NCBI GenBank assembly: GCA_029762535.1
Contig: JARVGK010000003.1
Span: forward strand, 62,001-126,000
Source of the DNA: Thermoplasmatota archaeon
Lineage (GTDB): Archaea > Thermoplasmatota > Penumbrarchaeia > Penumbrarchaeales > Penumbrarchaeaceae
Direction: 5' to 3'
DNA length: 64,000 bases
A model generated the notes under the pieces. It worked only from the letters and a program-made list of their open reading frames with translations, had not been told where the DNA came from and searched no databases. Of this stretch, positions 7,933-17,400 are shown piece by piece. The translations under genes and the position numbers were made by a program. How positions within the stretch are numbered: position 1 is the first letter of the stretch; the number at the start of each line of letters is the position of its first letter.

Positions 7933-10900
7933 ATGCAGTCGAAGAACATCGTTACGATGTTACTGGTGATCTTGTTGATAGCCATGGCACAGCCCGCGAC
8001 CGGTGATCGGTCGGAGGGCGATCCAACGCGCGGAACGCTGGACGCCTATGTCGCCGGGACGGTCCTCAATGCAACGGGGGGCCATCCCGTCAGCGTCTCC
8101 TCAAGGGAGCTGAGCAGCAACATGTTCATATACTTCAACGGAACGACCGATAACCTGGGAAGGTTCAATATCACCGTGGACTCGGACCCGGTGGACCTCT
8201 TGCCCTACACCGTGTCGATCGCTGAGGTCTATTTTCAGGTCCCATCATTGGGGACGTACAACTTCGACACCACGATCGGATCGGGCCAGACGCAGCATGT
8301 GCCAGAGGGTATGCTTGAGCTTGTGGATGCCGCCCTGGGGGACCTGAAGATCACCATACTCAACGGTTCCTCGATGCGGCCGCTGCCGCACCCCCTTCTC
8401 AACATAAGGGCGGATTCGGTCCCGGATCCTCCATTCCCGACCGCTAAGATGGGTGACGCACAGGGTACGGCCGTTTACCTGGGGATCAGGGCGGTCACGA
8501 CGAAGGTGATTGCAAGCAAATCGAACTTCCTCACCTTGGAGGATTCCACTTCCGACGATATCGTTGAAGTGCTTCCCGGGGTTCAGACCGATGTGACCTT
8601 CGTGCTCGATGAGAGGCCATGGCCTTTCACAACGGACCCTGCGGACGGTTCCGAGGACGTTAACCATACCCAGCGCATGACCGTTTACTACGGACAGGAG
8701 ATGGACCCTCTGACCATCGCCGACGCTTCCAACTTCATGGTCTACCCTGCCGAAGGAGGGGATGCCCTCGAGCTGCAGGTGGAATCCGCGGGAGGCAACA
8801 CCCAGACCAGGATCACAACGATCGCTCCCATGGAATACAACACCTCATGCATTCTACGGATAGACAACACCGTGAGGACCAAGCTGGGTGCGAAGCCTCT
8901 CTGGAGGGCGATGGAGGTCAGTTTCACAACGGAGCTCGCGCCGGCCGTGGTCAGCGGGAGGTTAGTGGACTCATCGAGCGGATCCCCTGTCCCTGGGGTA
9001 TCACTTCGGTTGAAGGATATGCGGGCCAGATCGAATGGGTCCGGCCATTTCATCTTCCCTCTGGTCGTTCCTGAAGTTTACACCCTTGAGGTGGAACCAA
9101 GCTACCTGTTCCTCGGGACAAGCATCACTTCACTAGATATAGTGAAAGGGGAGATCAGGGACCTCGGGGATGTGGAGATCGATCCAAGGCCGAACGGGTC
9201 CCTCGAGGTCCAGGTCCTATCAGGCCCCTTCCCGCTGCCGGGAGCCTGGGTCCATATCGAAGGGTCCGATCTCAACCTGACGACCTCTGACGACGGCATA
9301 GCCTACTTCGAGAGGACCAGAACGGGACTTGTGACCTTGATGGTCGGGGCGGAGCATCATGCGATGGTCGTCGAACAGGCCACCGTGTCGGAAGGGCTAC
9401 GCTCACATCTATCAGTGGCCCTGGTCGAGGATCAAATGCTCGTAAGCGTCGTACCGACCTTGCCCCTCGGCGGTGGCATCGTTGAACCGGGGACGAAGTT
9501 CGTCCTGATAATGCCTGAACCTATAGATTTCTCCACCCTTTCCGTTTCCCTGTGGGAGACCGACAATGAACTGAACAGGGTTCTTCAGATGCCCACACTC
9601 CCGGTCAGCGCAGGGGAGGCTATCAATACATACATGGTGTCCCCCACCTCCGCCCTCCCGATGGAGAGGAGCTATGTCCTCCTGATCGATATGGGTCTTG
9701 CGTCCTCCGGTTCGGGGGATCCTCTTCTGTGGAGGGACCTATCATATTATTTCAGCACGCCTGATTACCCTCTATCCTACGTTTCCGGTAAAATACTGCT
9801 CGACGACAGCCCCTTTGCAGGGCTCGAGGTGAACTTCGGAACCTTCGTTTCTCAGACCGGGGACGACGGGGAATTCAACATCACGGTCGACCTCTCCGGT
9901 CCCACGCTGGATGGGATACTATCCTTCAACGGCTCCGCATGGGGATACGAGAGCCTGAGCCAGTCCATCAGTATTACCCCTGGGGTCGTCGTTGATGCCG
10001 GGACGATCCATCTGGCGATGCTGCCCGGAAGATGCACGATCGATCCGGAGGATGGGTCTAATAATGTAGAACCGGACATTGCCGTATCCTTCACCTTCTC
10101 CGAACCTGTCATCGTACCGGAGGAGGGACTCTCTGCAAGGCTCTTTCTGTCCAGGAATGGATCTACTACCCCCATTCCGGGGTCATATGAGGCTTCGAAC
10201 GGGAACAGGACCATAACGTTCTCCCCAACGTTCCAATTGGAAGAAAGTATGGTTTACGTCGCGACCGTACGGAACGCGCTCATGCTTGGGACGGGATACC
10301 CGGCCTGTCCTGTGGGACACACCTCCCGTTTCACTGTCAGGATGCCGATGGTGCGCATCTCGCTCCTGTCCCCGGATACGTCCATCCTCGAAGAATTGCC
10401 CCTCGACGAACCCATTGTCCTGTCCTTCTCGATGCCGGTGAACCGGACAATGGTAGAGTCATCGTTGGTGATCGATCCGGACCCGCTACTGTTACGATAC
10501 CTATGGAGGACATCCACGGAACTGGAGATCGTCCTCTTCATGACCCCTCTGTCGGAATACACCCTTACCCTGCCCAGATCTGACTTGGGTATGGATGGTC
10601 AGATGGGCATGGAGGAACTTTCGATACAGTTCACGGCGGGAAGATCCTATGCTCGCAGCCACGAGGAGAGGTCCTTCTCGATACTCCCGGACACCATACC
10701 GGAGGTCAAGCCGGGTCAGGAGATTCGCTTGAACGGCCTGATCGACGGCTCTAAGGGATATGATGTCGTCGTGAAGCTGACCGGGAACGGAATGGAACAG
10801 GAACACGTCGCACAGGTGGGAGAGGACGGGTCCTGGGACATAGCCTTCAAGGCTCCGAATGCGTCAGGCACCTACACGATCTCTCTGACCATAGGGGTGC

Positions 10901-11133
10901 CAGGGGCACCATCATGTATAGAACCCAGGTCCTATACTATAGAGGTCGGATCAGAGAAGGAGGTGGATGAGCCCTACGACATCCAGGGTTTGATGGTACC
11001 GGTCCTGGTCGGTTTATTCATACTGATCATCGTTCTTGTGGCGATCGCCGTGTTCTTTGTTCAAAGGAAGAGAGCCAGAGAGACCCTCGAGAACATAGAT
11101 TACGACTCCGTCGATATCGACATGGAGGAATGA
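7933..11133 (+). CDS. Giant membrane-anchored surface protein, paralogue of the preceding gene
   Basis: 1066 residues. Signal peptide about 1-24; extracellular region with the same alternation of SbsA-like Ig modules (KPLWRAMEVSFTTE; DPLLWRDLSYYFSTP) and regulatory beta sandwiches (VVSGRLVDSSSGSPVPGVSL; SYVSGKILLDDSPFAGLEV). One transmembrane helix about 1021-1043, then a short tail ending VDIDMEE. It lacks the zinc ribbons of its neighbour but shares the acidic IDMEE ending. A Shine-Dalgarno aggtgg lies 8 bp before the ATG. Probably a tandem duplication product and a partner in one surface complex; the partnership is inference. Confidence 0.8.
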   Translation: MQSKNIVTMLLVILLIAMAQPATGDRSEGDPTRGTLDAYVAGTVLNATGGHPVSVSSRELSSNMFIYFNGTTDNLGRFNITVDSDPVDLLPYTVSIAEVYFQVPSLGTYNFDTTIGSGQTQHVPEGMLELVDAALGDLKITILNGSSMRPLPHPLLNIRADSVPDPPFPTAKMGDAQGTAVYLGIRAVTTKVIASKSNFLTLEDSTSDDIVEVLPGVQTDVTFVLDERPWPFTTDPADGSEDVNHTQRMTVYYGQEMDPLTIADASNFMVYPAEGGDALELQVESAGGNTQTRITTIAPMEYNTSCILRIDNTVRTKLGAKPLWRAMEVSFTTELAPAVVSGRLVDSSSGSPVPGVSLRLKDMRARSNGSGHFIFPLVVPEVYTLEVEPSYLFLGTSITSLDIVKGEIRDLGDVEIDPRPNGSLEVQVLSGPFPLPGAWVHIEGSDLNLTTSDDGIAYFERTRTGLVTLMVGAEHHAMVVEQATVSEGLRSHLSVALVEDQMLVSVVPTLPLGGGIVEPGTKFVLIMPEPIDFSTLSVSLWETDNELNRVLQMPTLPVSAGEAINTYMVSPTSALPMERSYVLLIDMGLASSGSGDPLLWRDLSYYFSTPDYPLSYVSGKILLDDSPFAGLEVNFGTFVSQTGDDGEFNITVDLSGPTLDGILSFNGSAWGYESLSQSISITPGVVVDAGTIHLAMLPGRCTIDPEDGSNNVEPDIAVSFTFSEPVIVPEEGLSARLFLSRNGSTTPIPGSYEASNGNRTITFSPTFQLEESMVYVATVRNALMLGTGYPACPVGHTSRFTVRMPMVRISLLSPDTSILEELPLDEPIVLSFSMPVNRTMVESSLVIDPDPLLLRYLWRTSTELEIVLFMTPLSEYTLTLPRSDLGMDGQMGMEELSIQFTAGRSYARSHEERSFSILPDTIPEVKPGQEIRLNGLIDGSKGYDVVVKLTGNGMEQEHVAQVGEDGSWDIAFKAPNASGTYTISLTIGVPGAPSCIEPRSYTIEVGSEKEVDEPYDIQGLMVPVLVGLFILIIVLVAIAVFFVQRKRARETLENIDYDSVDIDMEE

Positions 11134-11147
11134 GCCTCCGACCAAAG

Positions 11148-11156
11148 TTTATAATC
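11148..11156 (+). promoter_or_regulatory. TATA box for the 11.2-kb membrane protein gene
   Basis: tttataatc fits the archaeal TATA consensus and lies in the 81-bp gap after the surface-protein stop, so the downstream gene set (membrane protein, OPT transporter, PqqD-like) can be transcribed independently. Confidence 0.45.
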
Positions 11157-11214
11157 CGATTACGGCATAACCCGAATATTCGAAACAGCGGTCTTTGGGC
11201 CAGCCGGTGGACTG

Positions 11215-11847
11215 ATGAAAGGTTATGACAGATATGTCGTCATCTCAGGAACGGTATTCCTTTTCATGATAGTCATCACTTCGTTGATGTTCGGGGCGAA
11301 CGTCGGGGGCGATGGAGGCGATAGACCCGTTGAAAAGGGCTATCTCGAACCATTGGAGCTGAAGAAGGAGACCATCAGTAACGTAGGCCAGCTTGACGAG
11401 GGCATCGAGGACCTCATCACGATAGCCCAGACCGGCAAGGCCATAAGGAACGTTTCGGCCGTCCTCACATGGGTGGACGAATCGGACAGGCCCGGGATGC
11501 CAAGGCTTCGCCGCTACGAGAACCAGCCGGACACCTTCGAGTTGAGAACACAGCCTCCAGTGGGCAACGGAAGCAGCCAGACAGCTCAGAACCCCGTCAA
11601 CTCGGAGGGCAGGATAGAGCTCTCCCATTCGCATACTCTGGACGAGCTCTACACGATGATCGATGAGGCGAGATCGTCGCAGAACTCGACCCTACCCGAC
11701 TGGGAACTGGCCGTCAAGCTCGTGAGTGCCGGAAATTGGGTTCCGGTACTCCCTCCCAAGTTCATAGGTTACATCGACGATTCGAACTCCTACATACTCG
11801 AGGTCACGATCGAGTATTATGATATTTCTGGTCTTATGGAGGGATGA
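11215..11847 (+). CDS. Single-pass membrane protein of unknown function
   Basis: 210 residues, family not recognised. An N-terminal hydrophobic helix at about 8-27 (YVVISGTVFLFMIVITSLMF) acts as signal anchor, and the remainder is hydrophilic and presumably outside. Sequons such as NGSS and NST suggest an exported N-glycosylated domain. Towards the C-terminus, DSNSYILEVTIEYYDISG looks like a beta strand end. It precedes the OPT transporter by 15 bp, so it may be an accessory subunit of that transporter or a processing factor. The link is by position only. Confidence 0.5.
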   Translation: MKGYDRYVVISGTVFLFMIVITSLMFGANVGGDGGDRPVEKGYLEPLELKKETISNVGQLDEGIEDLITIAQTGKAIRNVSAVLTWVDESDRPGMPRLRRYENQPDTFELRTQPPVGNGSSQTAQNPVNSEGRIELSHSHTLDELYTMIDEARSSQNSTLPDWELAVKLVSAGNWVPVLPPKFIGYIDDSNSYILEVTIEYYDISGLMEG

Positions 11848-11862
11848 GGGGGTTATTTTCCG

Positions 11863-13884
11863 ATGGCTGACCATTACGAACCTTATATTTCACCGGACGT
11901 GGATATCAGCGAGTTCTCCATCAAGGCGATCGTCGTCGGTATCATCATCACCATCGTGATGGGCGCGGCCAACGCCTACCTGGGACTATTCGTGGGAATG
12001 ACCGTATCGGCGACCATCCCCTCTCTGGTCTTCGCACTGGCCATCCTCAAGGTGTTCAAAGGGAATATCCTCGAGATAAACATGTCCAAGAACATTGGTG
12101 TGGCCGGTGAAGCTCTTGCGGCAGGCATCATATTCACCTTTCCCGCATTGATAGTGATCCATTCCATAACCGGTGGCAGTGCCGGCTGGGAGGATATGCT
12201 CCAGATCAGGAACCTCCTGATCATGCTCGTCATATCCACCGTGGGCGGACTGTTCGGGATACTGTTCACCATACCCTTGAGGAAGGTCTTCATACAGGAC
12301 CTCGACCTGCCCTATCCCGAGGGCGTCGCCGCGGCCGAGGTGCTCAAGGTCATGGAGAAGGGCGGCAGGGGCATTTACCAGATCGGAATAGCTGCGGGTA
12401 TTGGAGGTGCCATGAAGTTCGCCGCGGAATCCGGCCTCTCGCTCTGGAAGGAGAGGCTCGAAGCGGTGGTCGGGGGCGAGAGGATACGATTGTTCGGCGG
12501 TTTCAACATCTCGCCCGCCCTGCTAGGCGTTGGATACATCATCGGTTTCAGGATATCGCTCATAGTCTTCGCCGGAGGCATAGTAGGTTGGGTCTTTGCC
12601 ATACCTTTGATCGGTCTTTTCAAGGGCTGGCCGACCGTCGATTTCCAGGGAAATCCGGTCGATGCGATAGGATCGATCTATGCGGTATGGTTCAACGAGA
12701 CCAAATGGATCGGCATAGGAGCGGTCCTGACGGGCGGGATCTACACGCTGTTCTCCCTCAGAAAGACCATAGTCCAATCCGTCAAGGGCATGTTCGCCAA
12801 GAAGAGGGCCTCCTCGGAACCAGCCCCGCTGCGGACGGAGAGGGATTTCCACGTCAACCTCGTATACATCATCATCCTTGCGGTCATCGTTGCGATCATC
12901 TATTTCTTCGTCACGGGAGAGATATTCACCGCGATATTGCTGGCACTGGTGATGATAGCCGCTACGTTCTTCTTCACGGCCGTTGCGGGGTATCTGGCAG
13001 GCATAGTGGGCTCCTCCAATAATCCCATCTCGTCCGTGACGATATCCACGCTCGTCGTCACGGCCCTCCTTTTACTTCTTCTCGGGGGCATAGGAGTGTC
13101 GAACATGGGCATGGACCTGGGAATGACCGCGACTATACTCGTCGCCGCCATAGTCTGCTGCTCCGCGGCCATTGCGGGAGATTCTATGCAGGAGCTCAAG
13201 ACCGCCCAGATCCTCGGGGCCACCCCGGTCAGGATACAGTGGGGGCGATTCATCGGCGTGATCGTTGGCGCATTGACCATCCCGGTCATCGTCGCACTGC
13301 TCGCACAGGCGTACGGGATCGGCTCCCCCGCCCTGCCCTCACCGCAGGCGGTCATTATGGGCTCTACCGTCCACGCGATATTCAACTTGAAGTTCAACGT
13401 TTTGATGTTCGGAATAGGTGTGGCCATCGCCGCGGGGTTGATATTCTTCAAGCTGCCCGTTATGGCCGTTGCCATCGGGATATACCTCCCATTCACCCTT
13501 ACTACCCCGATCTTCTTCGGCGGTATACTCGCCTGGATCACGAACAGGTTCGTGGCCGTGAAGGAGCGGCTTTTCAGCAACCTCTCCGGAACCGAGCTGG
13601 AGGCCAGGACCAAGGCCTCACAGGAGGTTACCTACAACCGAGGTCTCCTCTTCGCCGCGGGGCTCGTCGCGGGCGAAGCGATCATGGGGGTGGTCGTGGC
13701 CGGCATCATAATATTCCTGGGGCCGGGTGCTATCACCATATTCAACGATCCCAGCTGGATCCCCGGATTGCTGGCGCTCATCTATCTGCTCTTCCTGATA
13801 ATATACATGGTCCTGAGGGACGACATCAAGGACATGAGCAGGCGCGAGATCGGGTCGGTCTTCGGAAGGTTCTTCGGCAAGTGA
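11863..13884 (+). CDS. OPT-family oligopeptide transporter
   Basis: 673 residues with about 14-16 predicted transmembrane helices, the normal size for the OPT superfamily (proton-coupled uptake of oligopeptides or metal chelates). Family features: the opening helix with GAANAYLGLFVGMTVSATIP, the NIGVAGEALAAGIIFTFPALIV segment, DLPYPEGVAAAEVL after a helix, and the late GDSMQELKTAQILGATP loop, all typical of prokaryotic OPT proteins. It overlaps no neighbour and is 15 bp after the single-pass membrane protein and 6 bp before the PqqD-like gene, so the three probably share a transcript. Substrate cannot be read from sequence; peptide uptake fits a heterotrophic archaeon. Confidence 0.9.
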   Translation: MADHYEPYISPDVDISEFSIKAIVVGIIITIVMGAANAYLGLFVGMTVSATIPSLVFALAILKVFKGNILEINMSKNIGVAGEALAAGIIFTFPALIVIHSITGGSAGWEDMLQIRNLLIMLVISTVGGLFGILFTIPLRKVFIQDLDLPYPEGVAAAEVLKVMEKGGRGIYQIGIAAGIGGAMKFAAESGLSLWKERLEAVVGGERIRLFGGFNISPALLGVGYIIGFRISLIVFAGGIVGWVFAIPLIGLFKGWPTVDFQGNPVDAIGSIYAVWFNETKWIGIGAVLTGGIYTLFSLRKTIVQSVKGMFAKKRASSEPAPLRTERDFHVNLVYIIILAVIVAIIYFFVTGEIFTAILLALVMIAATFFFTAVAGYLAGIVGSSNNPISSVTISTLVVTALLLLLLGGIGVSNMGMDLGMTATILVAAIVCCSAAIAGDSMQELKTAQILGATPVRIQWGRFIGVIVGALTIPVIVALLAQAYGIGSPALPSPQAVIMGSTVHAIFNLKFNVLMFGIGVAIAAGLIFFKLPVMAVAIGIYLPFTLTTPIFFGGILAWITNRFVAVKERLFSNLSGTELEARTKASQEVTYNRGLLFAAGLVAGEAIMGVVVAGIIIFLGPGAITIFNDPSWIPGLLALIYLLFLIIYMVLRDDIKDMSRREIGSVFGRFFGK

Positions 13885-13890
13885 TGTGCC

Positions 13891-14403
13891 ATGGACGATA
13901 GTGGACCGGACGAGGATCCGAAAAAGGGCAAAGGCCGGCCGTCGAAATGGTGGAGGGAAGGCGACCGCAAGCTCGTTCAGCACAGGATCGAAGAAGTGAC
14001 CTCCTCGATGGGTTTTAAAAAGGTGGACCTGGACGATTCCGACAGGGAGGCCCTTGTTCAGGAGGCCAGAAAAAGGGATCCCCGACTGAGGAACATGCTC
14101 GATGTCGTATTCGAGAGGGCGGATCGAGTCAGCAGGGAAGGTGAATACCTAACCATTCCCATTTACAGGTCCAAGATGGGAGAGAGCATCGCCAGGGCGC
14201 TCAGGATCCGGACCAGGAGGCGTATAAGGCTCGACGGATACGGCTGGGCAGTTTGGGAACTCCTTGACGGCCGCAGGACGCTGGAGCGGGTCGGGGAGGA
14301 ATTGAAGAAGCGCTTCGGGGACGAGATCGAGCCCATCTATCCCCGGCTCGCGAGGTTCATGACATATCTCGTCAACCTCGGATTGGCAAGGGAGAGGGCG
14401 TGA
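13891..14403 (+). CDS. PqqD-like domain protein
   Basis: 170 residues. The C-terminal 85 residues match the PqqD/RRE fold: RIRLDGYGWAVWELLDGRRT, then EELKKRFGDEIEPIYPR and LVNLGLARE. In RiPP pathways this domain binds leader peptides for radical-SAM enzymes. The first half (acidic-basic, KKGKGRPSKWWREGD) has no recognised domain. No radical-SAM maturase or precursor peptide is visible nearby, so it is an orphan. Stand-alone archaeal PqqD-like proteins of unknown role are common. Position directly after an OPT peptide transporter is suggestive but not proof of a shared job. It meets the following minus-strand gene tail to tail with no gap. Confidence 0.7.
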   Translation: MDDSGPDEDPKKGKGRPSKWWREGDRKLVQHRIEEVTSSMGFKKVDLDDSDREALVQEARKRDPRLRNMLDVVFERADRVSREGEYLTIPIYRSKMGESIARALRIRTRRRIRLDGYGWAVWELLDGRRTLERVGEELKKRFGDEIEPIYPRLARFMTYLVNLGLARERA

Positions 14404-17400
14404 TCATTTTCTCTTTACTCTCTTCCTGGTCCTGACAGTGGCCCTTTCCGATCCATCGTCATCTGGGGGTGTTTCTGCGGACATGTCCTCTTCAGAGGTC
14501 TCGACCTCGGGGCCTACCTCATCGTCCTCAAGGACCTCATCCTCGAGATCTTCCTCATCTTCATATCCCTCCTCCTCTGCTCCCTCCTCTTCGTCCTCGG
14601 GCTCCCCTTCGTCCTCCAGGTATTCCTCATCTTCCAGGTCCTCATCGGCTTCCTCATCCGCGTCCCCGTAAGCCTCCTCATCGAGATAGTCATAGCTGTA
14701 AGGATCGAACTCCTCCTCATCGGTTCCGAGATCGTCGTCCCTGGGCTGTTTGATGTATATGTATACGCCGATGGCGATGATGATGATCGCGAAGATTGCA
14801 AGGGCCGCGTACATCACCTCCCTCGGTATCCCATCGGATCCTACGATGGTCCTCTCGGTCCGGAAGGTCCATGTATTGTTGGTGTAGCCCTGAGGGAAAC
14901 CGGCCCCTTCTATGGACCTGGCCTCGGTCCCGATCCTCACGGTGTATGATACGCGGTTGCCGAGCCCGTCGTGCAGGATCTCGAGGCTCTGATTGTTATT
15001 GGTCCATACGTATCTCGCACCTTTGAGGGGGGGGTCGATCGTAGTGTATGATTCGATGGTAAGGGTGTCCATGGGCTGGTTGAACATGATCCTTATGGAG
15101 GTATCGAGGTCCCTGACCGTACCTACCGGGGTCCTCCAGAGCACCAGGAGCTCCCTGGGCGGCGGAGTGAAATCCAGATAGTCCAGCCTGATCTCGAACC
15201 TGCCCCAGTATGGTTCCTGGGAACTTACCTCGAACGTATTGGTCATCTTCTGCAGATATCCCGCTCTCTTCCCGGGGATCGCCGAGACGGATTCCGGAGG
15301 GGTGACCTTGAACCTGCCAATGAAGGGGAGCGTCCTGATGCTGAACGTCGCCTCTCCCAGGTTGTTCGTGGTCCTGTTCTCGAGGACGACATCATCCATC
15401 GAAAGCAGTTCTATCAATGCGTTGAAGACCGCCCCGCTCCTCGGACCCTCTCCGAATGCGACGAAAACATCTATCGAACCGGTCTCCGGTCTGAGATAAT
15501 ATGTCAGAAAGAGTTCAGTGAAAAGATCGGGGTTCGGACCTGATGCGGATATGAACGTGCTGGTGTTCGAGAGATAGCCTGAGCGAACGCCGATCTCTCC
15601 TCTCAACGCGGCCTCCGGAGCTCCTTCCAACCTGTATTCCCCTCCCATCTCAAGGGAGGAGAATCCAACAACTCCGTCCTCCTGGGCTTGGGCGCTCTCG
15701 ATCAGAGTGCCGTTGAAGGACAGGAGACGTACTATGGAGCCCTGCGCCCCCTGGCCTGAGAGCGGCCCTCCCTCGTAAAGGACCGTCACTTCAAGTGAAT
15801 AGAGCATGCGTTCGGTCGTTCCCTGGAATACGGGAGTGTAAGGGGAATAGTTGTATGATGTATCGAAGGCCAGCATCCTGAAGCCATAAAGCGTCCCGGG
15901 GACAAGACCTCCTAGGGTGTACGACGTTTCTCCGGGACCGAGCGTCACAAGCGTTTCGAACTGCGTCATGGAGGGGGTAGAATTCATCTCGATGATGAAA
16001 CCTTCAAGATCGGTCTCGGAGCCGGGGTCCCAGGATATGGTGAGATGATCGACGCCCTTGTCGGAGATGATCGCGGAGGTTGGCGTGGCGGGCGGGGTCA
16101 GGTCCGACGTGATGTTGGTCGCTGGCTGGGAAGGAGCCCCTTCCCAAACTCCGTCAAAGGCTGACACTCTGAATATTCCCCGCGTGGAAGGGCCTATCTC
16201 AGGGGATATCCAGGATGTTGATGGATGGTCGACCTCCCCCGAGAGTATCCATTCTCCCGAGGAGAATGAGTATATCCTGTAGGCGATCGTGTCGTCGTCG
16301 TTGGGGTCCCATTTTAGCTTTATGCTCTCGAGCGTATCCAATGAGTCCGCCGTCAGGTTCAGGACGGATTGTGGAAGGTCTATGTCAGGTACAACAAGTT
16401 CGACCGACATCGGAGCCGATGTGTCGATATCGTAGACATGATCCCATATCATCGCCGTTCCCGGAACGTGAACGGTCGCGTTGGTCCTAACGTTCATAGG
16501 CGCGTTGGATCCGGGATAGATCATTTTCAAGGCCACGAATGGTGCTATTCCGCCATCCGGTCCCGTGACCGGGTCGCTCCCCCCGAAGTAAGGGGTCGAG
16601 TGGAGGCCGCCTGTCCTTTCGTTCACTACGTGGAGCTCCACTCCTTCCATGGGCTGCACGTCCTTGTACAGGACGCGAACTCCGATCGTGTTGCTTATCA
16701 TTACGTTCGACATGGGGTCGACATCGAACGAGGACACGGTAGTGTCCAGGACCTCGACCTCAGCTCCTTCGTATGCGGATAGGGCCGTCCCGCTGGCGAC
16801 TATATCCGATCCCACAACGGCATGGTCCCCCTCCCTGAATATCACGCTCCTTTGTGCGTCCACCTTGCTGTTGTTCATGAGCAGTCGGGCGCTATTCGAT
16901 TCCAGGCCGATGCCGGCGCTCTTGACGATGACGTGGTCCAGGACGATATCGTTTCCGGAGAGGTCGAGGGCGGCCATGGTGGTATTGGACCAGATGATGA
17001 CGTCCTTCATCATCATGCTGGTCGTATCGTGCCCCGTTACTATCGAATGGCCTGTGCCCGGATCGGAATGGATCATGGTGGTCAGGATGCGTAGATTGGT
17101 AGTATGCGGAGGCACTGGGCCTGCCCTTATCCCTGTCGATCCCTCTCCGATGAGGTCGATGGAACAGCCATCGATCACCCCTCTCCTTACGTCCCCGAGA
17201 ACGTCTATCCCCGTACCGGGGCCGTTCAGATATATCTGGGAGTATACCACCTCGTTATTACTTCCGCCCAGATGGAGTAGCCAACCGTCGTTGAACGATG
17301 TGAGGGTGGAGTCGATAAGGACGTTGTCCGTTCCCGAGAGGATCGATCCGCTCGAAGCTTCGCCCCAGACTATGAAGGTCGAATCTCGGATCTCCGTCTG

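Noticed and set aside
13891-14403. Part of a PQQ or RiPP pathway
   Set aside because: No PqqA-like precursor, radical-SAM enzyme or other maturase is near; only the PqqD-like domain itself is seen.
14438-14671. Open frame encoding an almost pure serine-rich protein on the plus strand
   Set aside because: It is the antisense of the Glu/Asp-rich tail of the large minus-strand surface protein; the serine runs are simply the reverse complement of the acidic codons.
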